Part shown: positions 45,023-54,362 of the stretch, in pieces | How positions within the stretch are numbered: position 1 is the first letter of the stretch | Layout of the letters: each line of letters begins with the position of its first letter | Origin: RHKX01 sp963784885 | GTDB lineage: Bacteria; Actinomycetota; Thermoleophilia; Solirubrobacterales; 70-9 | DNA length: 64,000 nt | Direction: 5' to 3' | NCBI GenBank assembly: GCA_963784885.1 | Contig: CAWATA010000001.1 | Span: 11,118 to 75,117 of the forward strand | Made by a program: the position numbers and the translations under genes | Notes under the pieces: model-generated | What the model was told of the DNA's origin: nothing | Databases searched by the model: none | Seen by the model: only the letters and a program-made list of their open reading frames with translations

Positions 45023-46493
45023 GATCACCATTCTGCCGCAAGTGGACGACGATCACTGCGATCGCCGAGAGCAGGGCGAAGATCGCGGCGCCGAACGCCC
45101 AGCCGCCGTTGACGTCGCTCATCCAGTGGACGCCGAGATAGACGCGGCTGAGCCCGATCGCCGCGGTCAGCAGCAGCCCGGCCACGACGAGCGCCGTACC
45201 CCGGCTCATCCCCGGGCGGACGCGGATCGCGATCGTCACCGCGATCCACGTGTAGACGATCGAATGCGACGCATGGCCGCTCGGATATGAGTAGCCGGCG
45301 CTGTCGACGAGCCCGCCCGGGGGGCGCGGGCGGGCGACCGTCTCCTTGATCAGGTCGGTGCCCCAGAGGATCGCGATCGTGCCGAGGACGAGGATGATGA
45401 GCTCGGCCCAGGCGCGCCGGGCGCCGAGCCAGATCGCCGTGGCTACTGTCGCGATGACGACCGCCTCCCACGAGCCGAGCGCCGTCAGCGCCTTCGCGAT
45501 CGACGTCAGCCAGTCCGTGCGCAGGTTGGCCACGAAGTCGGCCGCTGTCGTGTCCCCGGTCGTCGGCCCCGGTGTCTCGTCGACCACCAGCGCGTATCCG
45601 ATCGCGACATAGCTGCCGACGGCAAGCGCCGCCAGCGCCGTCGTGAACTCGAGGCCGAGCCCTCCCGGGGTCAGGCGGTCGAGCAGGAACCGGCCCTGCG
45701 GCCGGAGGCGGCGCCCGAGCGCGAGCAGGTTGCGGAGCACCGGCCGCCTCTCCATCCCCGCCGCCAGCCGCTCGCGGTTCCCGGGGACCTTGAGCCAGCG
45801 GTAGGCGACGATCCCGGCGACGATCGCCGCGACGATGACGGCGAACGCCAGCAGCGCGTGCTCGGAGTTGGTGAGGACCGCGTCGATGTTCTTCGAAGCG
45901 AAGTAGCCGAGGAGGGTGAACAGCGTCGCCCACATGCCCGTGCCGAGGACGCTGTAGGGAGCCAGCTGCCGGTACGGCATTCCCGAGCTGCCGGCCACGA
46001 ACGGCGCGAGCGCCCGGATGAGCCCGATGAACCGCCCGACCAGGATCGTCTTGCCGCCGTGGTTGGCGAAGTACTGCTCGACCTGCTTGAACCGCTCCGG
46101 GGTGATCCGCAGCCGCGGCCCGTGTTTGAGCACCCAGTCGCGCCCGAGCTTCTGACCGAGCAGGAAGCTGCAGGTATCGCCGAGAAAGGCGCAGAGCCAG
46201 ACGATCCCGATCGTCAGCACGACCGACGTCGCGCCCTGGCCGGCAACCGCACCGGCGAGCACCACGACAGTCTCTCCCGGCGCGATCAGGCCCACGAACG
46301 CGCCGGTCTCGAGGAAGGCGAGGATGCCGGCGATCAGGTAGGTCCACGCGCCGAGCGAGCCGGAGACGTCCCCGAGCAGCTTCTGGGCGTCGATGTCGGG
46401 CAGCGCCCGCTTGATCAGCTGGTAGGCGACGATGACCGCCACGACCACCGCGACGACCTTGAGCCAGTCCCTGCGCCGCCGCGGCAGCTCCAT
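45012..46493 (-). CDS. DedA-PAP2 fusion membrane protein
   Basis: 493 residues from the ATG at 46493, which shares a base with the ispE stop (TGATG). The first half is DedA/SNARE-associated: FLETGAFVGLIAPGETVVV, GDTCSFLLGQKLGRDW, FFxNHGGKTILVGRF-type motif (YFANHGGKTILVGRFIG), RALAPFVAG. The second half is a type 2 phosphatidic-acid phosphatase with all three signatures: KETVARPRPP, YPSGHAS and SRVYLGVHWMSDV. DedA proteins move phospholipid or undecaprenyl phosphate across the membrane and PAP2 enzymes dephosphorylate lipid pyrophosphates, so the fusion fits lipid-carrier recycling. Confidence 0.9.
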   Translation of the reverse strand: MELPRRRRDWLKVVAVVVAVIVAYQLIKRALPDIDAQKLLGDVSGSLGAWTYLIAGILAFLETGAFVGLIAPGETVVVLAGAVAGQGATSVVLTIGIVWLCAFLGDTCSFLLGQKLGRDWVLKHGPRLRITPERFKQVEQYFANHGGKTILVGRFIGLIRALAPFVAGSSGMPYRQLAPYSVLGTGMWATLFTLLGYFASKNIDAVLTNSEHALLAFAVIVAAIVAGIVAYRWLKVPGNRERLAAGMERRPVLRNLLALGRRLRPQGRFLLDRLTPGGLGLEFTTALAALAVGSYVAIGYALVVDETPGPTTGDTTAADFVANLRTDWLTSIAKALTALGSWEAVVIATVATAIWLGARRAWAELIILVLGTIAILWGTDLIKETVARPRPPGGLVDSAGYSYPSGHASHSIVYTWIAVTIAIRVRPGMSRGTALVVAGLLLTAAIGLSRVYLGVHWMSDVNGGWAFGAAIFALLSAIAVIVVHLRQNGDHVR

Positions 46494-47347
46494 CAGACCC
46501 CTCCGACCGAGCTGGCCACGATCGCCTCGTGACCCTCCGATCGCAGCTCCGTGGCGGCGGCGACCGCCTCGTCGCGGCCCGCGAACAGCCCGACGGCCGT
46601 CGGGCCCGACCCGGTGACGATCGCGACGGGAGCGCCGACCTCGCCGAGCAGCCCGAGCGCGACGCCGATCGACGGCCGCAGCGACAGCGCCGCGGGCGCC
46701 AGGTCGTTGACGAGCAGCTCCGCGTACTCGAGCGGGTGCCTTCCCGGACCTGCGGCGGCGATCAGCTCCCGCCGCGCGTCCGCGAGTCGCTCGCGGCTGC
46801 GGGTCGTGCCGAGGCGGTCGGCCTCGGCGTACACGGCCGCTGTCGAGAGACCCTCGGGGTCGGGAATCAGGACGGCGGCGAAGGGATGCGGCGGGGGGAG
46901 CGGCTCGATCTCCTCCCCGGCCCCGCCGACGAAGCAGAACGCCGGGTCGACTTGCGAGCTGACGTCGGCGCCGAGGCCACGGGCGATCGCCGCCAGCCGC
47001 TCTTCGGGCAGCCGTCCGCGCGCGAGCCGCAGCACGGCCGCCGCGTCGGCGCTGCCGCCGCCGAGCCCGGCGGCGACGGGCGTCACCTTCTCGACCTCGA
47101 TCCGGATCGGCTCGTGCTCCCAGCCGGCGTCCCGCAGCGCCACCAGCGCCCGCGCCGTCAGATCGGGCCCCTCGATCCCGGCGATCGCGACCTCGTCCCG
47201 CTCCGCCGCGGAGACGACGAGTCGGTCGGCGAGCGACAGCGGGACGAACAGCGAGCCGATCTCGTGCAGGCCGTCGTCTCGAATCGGCCCGACGTGGAGG
47301 CACAGGTTGAGCTTCGCCGGGGCGAAGACCTCGAATGACCTCGTCAT
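46493..47347 (-). CDS. ispE: 4-diphosphocytidyl-2-C-methyl-D-erythritol kinase
   Basis: 284 residues. FAPAKLNLCLHVGPIRDDGLHEI starts the GHMP kinase; PVAAGLGGGSADAAAVL is the ATP loop; GADVSSQVDPAFCFVGGAGE and VTGSGPTAVGLF complete it. It carries out the kinase step of the MEP isoprenoid pathway. One substitution to note: the usual GADVPF segment reads GADVSS. The ATG overlaps the rsmA stop. Confidence 0.93.
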   Translation of the reverse strand: MTRSFEVFAPAKLNLCLHVGPIRDDGLHEIGSLFVPLSLADRLVVSAAERDEVAIAGIEGPDLTARALVALRDAGWEHEPIRIEVEKVTPVAAGLGGGSADAAAVLRLARGRLPEERLAAIARGLGADVSSQVDPAFCFVGGAGEEIEPLPPPHPFAAVLIPDPEGLSTAAVYAEADRLGTTRSRERLADARRELIAAAGPGRHPLEYAELLVNDLAPAALSLRPSIGVALGLLGEVGAPVAIVTGSGPTAVGLFAGRDEAVAAATELRSEGHEAIVASSVGGV

Positions 47348-48159
47348 CCGAGCTCCTCCGCGAGGGCGAGGTGCTGCGGTGGCGTGAGCATCTCCGCTCG
47401 GATGCCCTCGGGGAGTCCCGCCCGCCGCAGCGCCTCGCGGCTGCGATGGCGGATCTCCCGCGAACGCGGGCGCGGGGCCGGCAGACCCTGCCGTTCCGCC
47501 TCCTGCTCACGGCGTCGCGCGGCGAGCTCGAGCGAACGCGGCATCGCCTTGCGGCGATGGGCGAAGGCGTCACGGATGAACTGAGCCGCGTCCGGGGCGA
47601 TCGCGGGCGCCCGGCGGGTCAGCGACAGGACCGCGGATTCCACCCGCGGGCGCGGGTTGAAGACGGCCGGATCGACGGTTCTCAGCATCCGGACGTCGCA
47701 ACTGAGCTGGACGATCACGCTCGGGGAGCCGTAGGAGCGCGAGCCCGGCCGCGCTCGCAGCCGCTCGGCGATCTCACGCTGGACCATGACCGTCCAGCGG
47801 CCGGCCGACGGCAGCTCGGCGATCGTGCGAAGGATCAGGGGCGTGGCCACCGAGTAGGGAAGGTTGGCGACCATCGCGGTCGGAGCGGGATCGAGGGCGG
47901 CGAGATCGGCCTTCATCGCGTCCGCCCAGACGATCTCGACCTCCGGATGTTCGGCGGCGACGCGCTCCAGGGGCTCGCGCAACCCCGTGTCGATCTCGAT
48001 CAGGTGGACCTTCGAGACGCGCTCGGCGAGCCGCTCGGTCAGAACGCCCTCTCCGCCACCCACCTCGAGCACGACGTCGGAGGGGTCGAGCGCCGCGTCG
48101 GCGACGATCGCCTCGAGCAGATTGGGGTCAGCGAGGAAGTTCTGCCCTAGCCGGACCAA
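47344..48159 (-). CDS. rsmA: 16S rRNA adenine(1518/1519)-N6-dimethyltransferase
   Basis: 271 residues from a TTG at 48159. GQNFLADPNLLEAIV, SAM loop VLEVGGGEGVLTERL, acidic LIEIDTGL, and the catalytic NLPYSVATPLI motif. FNPRPRVESAVLSL follows in the target-binding region. It dimethylates two adenines near the 3' end of 16S rRNA. Its start lies within the last codons of tatD. Confidence 0.94.
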   Translation of the reverse strand: MVRLGQNFLADPNLLEAIVADAALDPSDVVLEVGGGEGVLTERLAERVSKVHLIEIDTGLREPLERVAAEHPEVEIVWADAMKADLAALDPAPTAMVANLPYSVATPLILRTIAELPSAGRWTVMVQREIAERLRARPGSRSYGSPSVIVQLSCDVRMLRTVDPAVFNPRPRVESAVLSLTRRAPAIAPDAAQFIRDAFAHRRKAMPRSLELAARRREQEAERQGLPAPRPRSREIRHRSREALRRAGLPEGIRAEMLTPPQHLALAEELG

Positions 48160-48929
48160 CCGAACAGCCTCGCCGCGTTCTCGGAGACGATCGCATCGAG
48201 CCGCTCGTACCCGATCCCACGCGCGTCCGCCACGACCTCGGCGGTGTGGGTGACATTCGCCGGCCGGTTCGGCTTACCCCGGACGACCTGCGGCGCCAGG
48301 TAAGGGCTGTCGGTCTCGACCAGCAGCTGGCGCTCGGGAATCAGCGTCGCGGCGACGCGAAGCTCCTCCGATTTCGGGTAGGTCACGTTGCCGGCGAACG
48401 AGACGTACCAGCCGCGCTCCGCCGCCTCCTCGGCCCGCTCGGGAGTCGCCGAGAAGCAGTGCAGGATCACGTCGACGCCGTCGGCCTCCGCGGCGAGCAT
48501 CTCGAAGCAGTCTGCGACCGCCCGACCCGATCCCGGGCCACTCGAGTCGCGGACGTGGATCACGAGCGGGAGCTGCGCTCGCCGCGCGATCCCGATCTGC
48601 GCCTCGAAGGCCAGGACCTGCGCCTTCTCAGAGGCGGAGTCGCGGTAGTAGTCGAGCCCGGTCTCGCCGATCGCCCGGACCATGTCGTCGGCGGCGAGCG
48701 CCTCGATCGCGGCGGCGGCCTCGTCGTCGAAGCCCTCGGCCGAGTTCGGGTGCCGCCCGACGGAGGCGAAGACGCCGTCGAACTCGTGGGCGGCGCGAAC
48801 GGCCTCGAGGTTCGACTCCTCGTCGATCCCGACGGTGAGAATCCGGTCGACGCCGACCCGGCGCGCCTCGGCGACGAGCTCCTCCTCCGGCGCTCGCGCG
48901 AGGCCGAGATGCGCATGGCTGTCGATCAT
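48147..48929 (-). CDS. TatD-family metal-dependent deoxyribonuclease
   Basis: 260 residues. IDSHAHLGLA at the N-terminus gives the HxH metal site; IGETGLDYYRDSA, LPLVIHVRDSSG, ILHCFSATPERAEEAAERGWYVSFAG and LLVETDSPYLAPQ complete the TIM-barrel ligands. The family acts on DNA ends and D-aminoacyl substrates. The start overlaps the metG stop by four bases. Confidence 0.93.
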   Translation of the reverse strand: MIDSHAHLGLARAPEEELVAEARRVGVDRILTVGIDEESNLEAVRAAHEFDGVFASVGRHPNSAEGFDDEAAAAIEALAADDMVRAIGETGLDYYRDSASEKAQVLAFEAQIGIARRAQLPLVIHVRDSSGPGSGRAVADCFEMLAAEADGVDVILHCFSATPERAEEAAERGWYVSFAGNVTYPKSEELRVAATLIPERQLLVETDSPYLAPQVVRGKPNRPANVTHTAEVVADARGIGYERLDAIVSENAARLFGWSG

Positions 48930-50443
48930 CCGGCGGCCTCCAGCTTCGGGAAGAGAGGGGCGATCCGCTCGACCGTCTGACCGCCGCCGCGGGAACCGAA
49001 CGACGCGATCTCACGAGAGCCCTCGCCGAGCGCCGCCAGCAGCAGGTCGGAGGAGCGCGGCACATAGGGGTGCAGCAGCAGGGTGACGATCCGGAGCCCC
49101 TCGGCGAGGTTGTAGAGAACCCGGTCGAGGTCGGCGGCCCGCTCCTCGTCCTTGGCCAGCTCCCAGGGCTTCTGCTCCTCGACGTATCGATTCAGCCGCC
49201 GGACCGCGCTCCAGCAGACCTCGAGCGCGCGGGTGATCTCGGTCCGGTCGAGGAGGCCGGCGATGATGACCTCGATCCCGCCGAGCCCGCCCTCGCCGTC
49301 GGCGAGGTCAGGGTCGACATCCACCCCGTCCGGCACCACGCCGTCGCGATAGCGATCGATCATCGCCAGCACGCGGCTGGCCAGGTTCCCGAAGTCGTTG
49401 GCGAGCTCCGTCTCGTATCGGGACTCGAACCCGGCGGTCGAGATCGAGCCGTCCTGGCCGAAGCTGACCTCGCGGAAGCAGTAGAAGCGGAGCGCGTCCG
49501 ATCCGTACAGGTCGATCACCTCGAAGGGGTCGAGGACGTTGCCGAGCGACTTCGACATCTTCTTGTCGCCCATCAGCAGGTAGCCGTGGACGTACATCCG
49601 CTTCGGAAGCTCGAGGTCGGCGGCCATCAACAGGGCCGGCCAGTAGACCGAGTGGAACTTGAGGATGTCCTTGGCCATCACGTGCAGGTCAGCCGGCCAG
49701 TAGCGGTCGGTCAGGTCCTCGCCGGGCCGAGCGAACGAGAGCGCCGTGTAGTAGTTGAGGAGCGCGTCGAACCAGACGTACATCACCTGGTCGGGGTCCC
49801 ACGGCAGCGGCACGCCCCATTCGAGGTTCGGCCGCGACAGCGACACGTCCTGGAGGCCGCCGCGGATGAACGCGAGCGCCTCGTTGCGGCGGAACTCGGG
49901 CGCGACGAACTCGCGGTGCTCCTCGTAGAAGCGCAGCAGCTCGCCCTCGAAGCTCGACAGGCGGAAGAACCAGTTCTGCTCGGTGACGACTTCGAGGACG
50001 ATCTCGTGGATCGGGCAAGTGTTGCCCGGCCCGAGCTCGGTCGGCGTCTTGAAGTCGGCGCAGCGCGGGCAGTAGAAGCCCTCGTAGGTGCCCTCGTAGA
50101 CGTGGCCGTTGTCGTGGACCCGCTGCATCACCTCCTGGACGCGCTCGGTGTGGCGCTCGTCGGAGGTGCGGATGAAGAAGTCGTTGGTGACGTCGATCTT
50201 CGGCATCAGGTCGAGGAACCGCTGCGCATTGCGATCGGCGAGCTCGCGCGGGGTCACGCCCTCGCGCTCGGCGGCCTGCGCGACGGGCTCGCCGTGCTCG
50301 TCGGTTCCGGTGAGGAAGAACACGTCCTCTCCGCGCTGGCGCATGTGGCGGGCGAGGATGTCGGCGCCGATCGTCGTGTACGCATGGCCGAGGTGGGGCT
50401 CGGCGTTGACGTAGTAGATCGGGGTGGTGACGTAGAAGGACAT
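48926..50443 (-). CDS. metG: Methionyl-tRNA synthetase
   Basis: 505 residues from the ATG at 50443. TTPIYYVNAEPHLGHAYTT includes the HIGH-like HLGH; FFLTGTDEHGEPVAQAA follows; CPRCADFK is a zinc site; VHGYLLMGDKKMSKSLGNV carries KMSKS. An anticodon-binding helical domain ends the protein. There is no C-terminal EMAP-like domain, as usual in this length class. The next metG-tatD-rsmA-ispE genes overlap each other. Confidence 0.96.
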   Translation of the reverse strand: MSFYVTTPIYYVNAEPHLGHAYTTIGADILARHMRQRGEDVFFLTGTDEHGEPVAQAAEREGVTPRELADRNAQRFLDLMPKIDVTNDFFIRTSDERHTERVQEVMQRVHDNGHVYEGTYEGFYCPRCADFKTPTELGPGNTCPIHEIVLEVVTEQNWFFRLSSFEGELLRFYEEHREFVAPEFRRNEALAFIRGGLQDVSLSRPNLEWGVPLPWDPDQVMYVWFDALLNYYTALSFARPGEDLTDRYWPADLHVMAKDILKFHSVYWPALLMAADLELPKRMYVHGYLLMGDKKMSKSLGNVLDPFEVIDLYGSDALRFYCFREVSFGQDGSISTAGFESRYETELANDFGNLASRVLAMIDRYRDGVVPDGVDVDPDLADGEGGLGGIEVIIAGLLDRTEITRALEVCWSAVRRLNRYVEEQKPWELAKDEERAADLDRVLYNLAEGLRIVTLLLHPYVPRSSDLLLAALGEGSREIASFGSRGGGQTVERIAPLFPKLEAAG

Positions 50444-50491
50444 CGGAGGCAAGACTATTCGGGCCGCGAGGGGCCCGAGCGGAGCACCCGC

Positions 50492-50872
50492 TCAGGAAAG
50501 CGACGGGAGCAGGGCGAACGCGGTGGCGAGCAGCAGGGTCCGCGCGACGGCTCCGGCGCCGACCGTCGAGCCGCCGCCGAAGCATGCACAGGGCGCGCCC
50601 GCCCGCCCGCGCATCAGCGCCGAGACGAGTGTCAGCGCGAACAGGAGCATTAGCGCCGCCGCCAGGTAGGCGGCACGGTCGCTGCCCGCGGCGACGCCGA
50701 CCGCAAGCGCCGTCTCGGCTGCCACCGCGACGGCCCAGGCGAGCCGCTGTGATGCCCGGGTCGGGAACCCGAACGTCGCCATCGCCGCAGTTGAGCGGCT
50801 CACGTCGGCGAGCTTCGACGCCGCCGACCACGCCAGGACGGCGGCGAGGACGAGCCGGGCGGCGAGCTCCAT
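50492..50872 (-). CDS. MauE/DoxX-like membrane protein
   Basis: 126 residues, four membrane segments (LVLAAVLAWSAASKLAD, LAWAVAVAAETALAVGVAAG, LAAALMLLFALTLVSAL, and the C-terminal one). The conserved CACFGG motif before the last segment is typical of MauE-type proteins, which support disulfide formation or redox maturation of periplasmic proteins. The ATG overlaps the helicase stop (TGATG), an unexplained coupling. Confidence 0.78.
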   Translation of the reverse strand: MELAARLVLAAVLAWSAASKLADVSRSTAAMATFGFPTRASQRLAWAVAVAAETALAVGVAAGSDRAAYLAAALMLLFALTLVSALMRGRAGAPCACFGGGSTVGAGAVARTLLLATAFALLPSLS

Positions 50873-53541
50873 CAGCGGATTGTCGCGAGCACGGCGAGGA
50901 TGTCCTCGCCGTAGCGATCGAGCTTCGTCGGACCGATGCCGTTGCAGGCCAGCAGCGCCCGTTCGTCCGCCGGCATCGCCGCCGCGATGCCCTCGAGCTG
51001 GCGGTTCGAGAGGACCACGAAAGCGGGCACGCCGTCGGCATCGGAACGCAGCTTCCGCCACTCGCGGAGCGCCTCCGCCGCAGCCCGTCCCTCGGGGCCG
51101 GCATCGTCGAGCGGCGACTCGCTGCCGGCTCCCGGCGAGCGGCGCGCCCGCGCGGTAGCCGCGGCGAGGACGTCGGTGCTGACCGCGGGCTTGGTCGCCG
51201 CCTCGGCGGCATCCCCGCGGATCTCGGCGAGAAACGGGGAGGCGCGCTCGGAGTCGGCGAGGACGACGCAGCGGTGGCGCGCCCGGGTGATCGCGACGTG
51301 CAGGACCCGTCGCTCCGCCTCCCAGCTCTCGCTGAGCCGGTGCGGCATCAGGCCCTCGTCGGCCCCGTAGACGGCGACACGGTCCCACTCCCGGCCCTTG
51401 ACCCTGTGCACCGTCGCCAGTCGCACGCCCTCGCCGCCCGCGGATGCCTCGAGCGCAGCCCGCAGCCAGGGCTCGAACCCACCCGGGTCGTCGTGCAGGT
51501 CAGCGACCTGGATCAGCCCCTCGAGGTCGTCGAGGTGGCTCGCCGTCGCCTCGCTTCCCTTCGACCCGTCGAGCATCTCCATGGCGCCGCCGAGACCGAT
51601 CCGGTCCCGTACCGCCTCGAGCAGCTCCCGCGTCCGGGCTCCGTCTGACGCCATCGCGGCCAGCATCTCGATGTCGGCGGCCATCTCGTCGACCTTGCCG
51701 GCGACCCTGGCGTCGTCGATCCGCTGTCCGACCCGCCTCAGGTCGTCGAGCGAGCGGCAGTTGACGAGCCATTTGCTGATCCAGAGCGGGAAACCGCGGC
51801 TCGGCCTCCGGCGGATCGCCTCGAGGTCGGCACCGACGAGGCCGTCGGGGTCGACGGCCACCCGCAGCCAGGCGAGGGCCGCCGCGGTGCCGGTCCGCTC
51901 GAGCATCTCGCCGCGCACGGCGGACGCGACCGGGATGCCGGCCGAGAACAGCGCGACCTGCGGCGCCAGCAGCAGCGAGTTGACCCGGGCGAGGACGGCG
52001 AGGTCCTCCGGCCCCACATCGGGATCGGAGAGCCACTCCCGGACGAGCTCGACCAGCGTCACCGCGGCCTCGGCGGCCGGACGGATCCGGAGCTCGAGCG
52101 CACCGGGGTCCGGATCGGCGCCGGCCGCGGCGCGGATCTTCTTCGGGACCCGCAACCGGTTGTAGCCGAGCAGGTTGGAGGCGCCGACGACGATCGCCTC
52201 GGCACACCGGTAGTTGACCTCGAGCGCGGTCTCCTCGGCGCCGGGGAAGTAGCGCCCGTACTCGACGAGAAAGCGGGGATCGGCGCCGGCGTGGTCGTAG
52301 ATGGTCTGGTCGTCGTCGCCGACTCCGAAGACGTCGAATGCCGGCATCGCCAGGAGGCGGATCATCAGTACGTGCGCCGGGGTCAGGTCCTGGAACTCGT
52401 CGACGAGGAGGTGGCGGTGCTCGCGCTGGACGCGGCGCCGGAAGGGGCCGTCGCGGAGGAGGGCTTCGAGCGCCCCGTAGATCTGCTCGTCGAAGTCGAC
52501 AGCGCCGGCCGCCGCGAGCTGCTCGCGGTAGGCGTCGAACCCGTCGGCGAAGCCGGCGACGTCGTCGCGCATCTCCTCGACCTCGGCGGGCGGCACCAGG
52601 CCCAGCCGCGCGACGGTGAGCGCGTCGAGGTAGGGGCCGACCGGGTCGGTGTTGGCGCGGCGCCGCTTCGGCACCGGGAAGACGCGGGCGATCGTGTCGC
52701 GCACCTCGGGCTCGCTGAGCACCCGCGCCCGGCTTCCGCGGTGGCGGTTCAGCAGCGAGTAGCCGAGCGAGTTCAGCGTCCGCGTCCGCGGATCGAGCGC
52801 GCGCAGCCGGTTCTCGAGCTCGTCCTGGGCGAGCTTGTTGTAGGCGACGGCGATCACGGCCTCACGTCGGTAGCCCCGGTCGGCGAGCAGGTAGCGCATC
52901 CGCTCGGTCAGAACCCGCGTCTTCCCGGAGCCGGCCGGGGCGATCACCCGGACCGGCCCGCCGCGGTGGGTGACCGCTGCCTGCTGGTCGGGGGCGAGCT
53001 CGACGTGGGAGCTGGGCAGGTCGCCGGGGACCGGCTCCAGCAGCCCCGCCTCGACCGCCGAGGACTCGATCAGGAGCGCCTCGGTTTCGGGCACACTCCA
53101 GCGCGGCCCGCCGTCGATCCAGGCGTCACGCCCGTCGTGCAGGGCAACGTCGGCGTCGCCGCCGACGACGGCGCCGAGCCGCGCGGCCTTCTCGCCCCAC
53201 CACCAGATCGGGCTGCCGGAGCGGGCGTCGTAGTTGTTCGCCCAGACGAGGTGGTGGAGACGGTCGAACGGCAGGTCGAGGTCCGGCGCGAGCTCGTAGG
53301 GCCGCTCGGAGATCGCTTCCGGATCGCGAAAGGCGGCGGGATCGGCGCCGAGCTCGACGACGACCGGGATCCGGTCCGCCCACAGGGCTTGCAGCCGGCC
53401 TGCCACCGCGCCCGGGCTTTCGAGCTCGGCAGCGCCGAGGGCGATCCGCTCGGCGTCCGTCCACGGCTCCGGGGGCGCCGCGCCGAGGGCGACGATCACC
53501 CCCCGCCCGAGCTCCGGCGGGGCTGCCGGGAAGTGGCTCAC
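50872..53541 (-). CDS. UvrD/PcrA-type helicase with HRDC and novel N-terminus
   Basis: 889 residues. Superfamily 1 motifs: Walker A APAGSGKTRVL near 201-211, VAYNKLAQDEL, LLVDEFQDLTPAH, VGDDDQTIYDHAGAD, ALEVNYRCAE, and GVRLATVHRVKGREWD, VAITRARHR. An HRDC domain ends the protein (VVLSNRQLEGIAAAMPADE). The first 180 residues are not helicase: they include WANNYDARSGSPIWWWGEK and look like a separate globular domain of unknown role. The family unwinds DNA in repair. The ATG overlaps the rsmI stop. Confidence 0.88.
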   Translation of the reverse strand: MSHFPAAPPELGRGVIVALGAAPPEPWTDAERIALGAAELESPGAVAGRLQALWADRIPVVVELGADPAAFRDPEAISERPYELAPDLDLPFDRLHHLVWANNYDARSGSPIWWWGEKAARLGAVVGGDADVALHDGRDAWIDGGPRWSVPETEALLIESSAVEAGLLEPVPGDLPSSHVELAPDQQAAVTHRGGPVRVIAPAGSGKTRVLTERMRYLLADRGYRREAVIAVAYNKLAQDELENRLRALDPRTRTLNSLGYSLLNRHRGSRARVLSEPEVRDTIARVFPVPKRRRANTDPVGPYLDALTVARLGLVPPAEVEEMRDDVAGFADGFDAYREQLAAAGAVDFDEQIYGALEALLRDGPFRRRVQREHRHLLVDEFQDLTPAHVLMIRLLAMPAFDVFGVGDDDQTIYDHAGADPRFLVEYGRYFPGAEETALEVNYRCAEAIVVGASNLLGYNRLRVPKKIRAAAGADPDPGALELRIRPAAEAAVTLVELVREWLSDPDVGPEDLAVLARVNSLLLAPQVALFSAGIPVASAVRGEMLERTGTAAALAWLRVAVDPDGLVGADLEAIRRRPSRGFPLWISKWLVNCRSLDDLRRVGQRIDDARVAGKVDEMAADIEMLAAMASDGARTRELLEAVRDRIGLGGAMEMLDGSKGSEATASHLDDLEGLIQVADLHDDPGGFEPWLRAALEASAGGEGVRLATVHRVKGREWDRVAVYGADEGLMPHRLSESWEAERRVLHVAITRARHRCVVLADSERASPFLAEIRGDAAEAATKPAVSTDVLAAATARARRSPGAGSESPLDDAGPEGRAAAEALREWRKLRSDADGVPAFVVLSNRQLEGIAAAMPADERALLACNGIGPTKLDRYGEDILAVLATIR

Positions 53542-54362
53542 TGCCGCGGCTCGCGCCCGGTGAGCTCGCGGTACAGCTCGTTCGGGCGGGTTCCCGTAAG
53601 CGCGGCGACCACCTGGGCCGCCGCTCGCGGCCGGGCCCCCGACTGGACGAGCCGCCGCAGGGCGTCGACGGCGAAGGCCGTGTCCGGGGCCGTGGCACGC
53701 TTGCTCGAGGCCGCGATGACGACGACGATCTCCCCCTTGACCTCTCCCCGGAACTGCCGCGCGAGATCGCCGAGCGTGCCGCGGGCGACCTCCTCGTGAA
53801 GCTTCGTCAACTCGCGGCAGACCGCGGCCGGGCGGTCCGGCGCAAGCGCGGCGAGTGCCCGCAGCGAGGCGGGCAGCCGGCGCGGCGACTCGAACGCGAC
53901 CACGGTCTCGGTCGACTGCAGCACCCGTTCGAGCTCGCCGGCCCGGCGAGGCAGGAAACCTTCGAAACGCCAGCGGTCAGCGGGCAGGCCCGATGCGACG
54001 AGCGCTGTCGTTATCGCTGTCGGGCCGGGGAGAACCTCGATCTCGATGCCGCGCTCGATGCATGCCTGAATCAGCCGATACCCCGGATCCGAGAGGACCG
54101 GCGTCCCGGCATCGCTGAGCAGCGCGACCCGGGCGCCCCGCTCGATCGCCTTCGCCAGCTGCGGCGCACGGGCATCCTCGTTGCTGTCGTGGTTTGAGAC
54201 GAAGCGCGGCGGGTCCAGGTCGAGGCGTTCGTAGAGGCGCCCGGCGCGGCGGGTGTCCTCGCAGGCGACGAGATCGGCGTCGGCCAGCGCCTCTCGCACG
54301 CGCGGCGAGACGTCACCGATGTTGCCGATCGGCGAAGGACAGACGATCAGCCGGCCGGCCAT
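53538..54362 (-). CDS. rsmI: 16S rRNA (cytidine1402-2'-O)-methyltransferase
   Basis: 274 residues. LIVCPSPIGNIGDVSPRV, DLVACEDTRRAGRL, FVSNHDSNEDAR, LLSDAGTPVLSDPG, VLPGPTAITTALVASGLP and FEGFLPRR are the tetrapyrrole-methylase-fold motifs of RsmI; the HDSNE variant replaces the more common HEHNE. It methylates C1402 of 16S rRNA using SAM. The ATG shares a base with the stop of the ROK kinase gene. Confidence 0.93.
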   Translation of the reverse strand: MAGRLIVCPSPIGNIGDVSPRVREALADADLVACEDTRRAGRLYERLDLDPPRFVSNHDSNEDARAPQLAKAIERGARVALLSDAGTPVLSDPGYRLIQACIERGIEIEVLPGPTAITTALVASGLPADRWRFEGFLPRRAGELERVLQSTETVVAFESPRRLPASLRALAALAPDRPAAVCRELTKLHEEVARGTLGDLARQFRGEVKGEIVVVIAASSKRATAPDTAFAVDALRRLVQSGARPRAAAQVVAALTGTRPNELYRELTGREPRQ

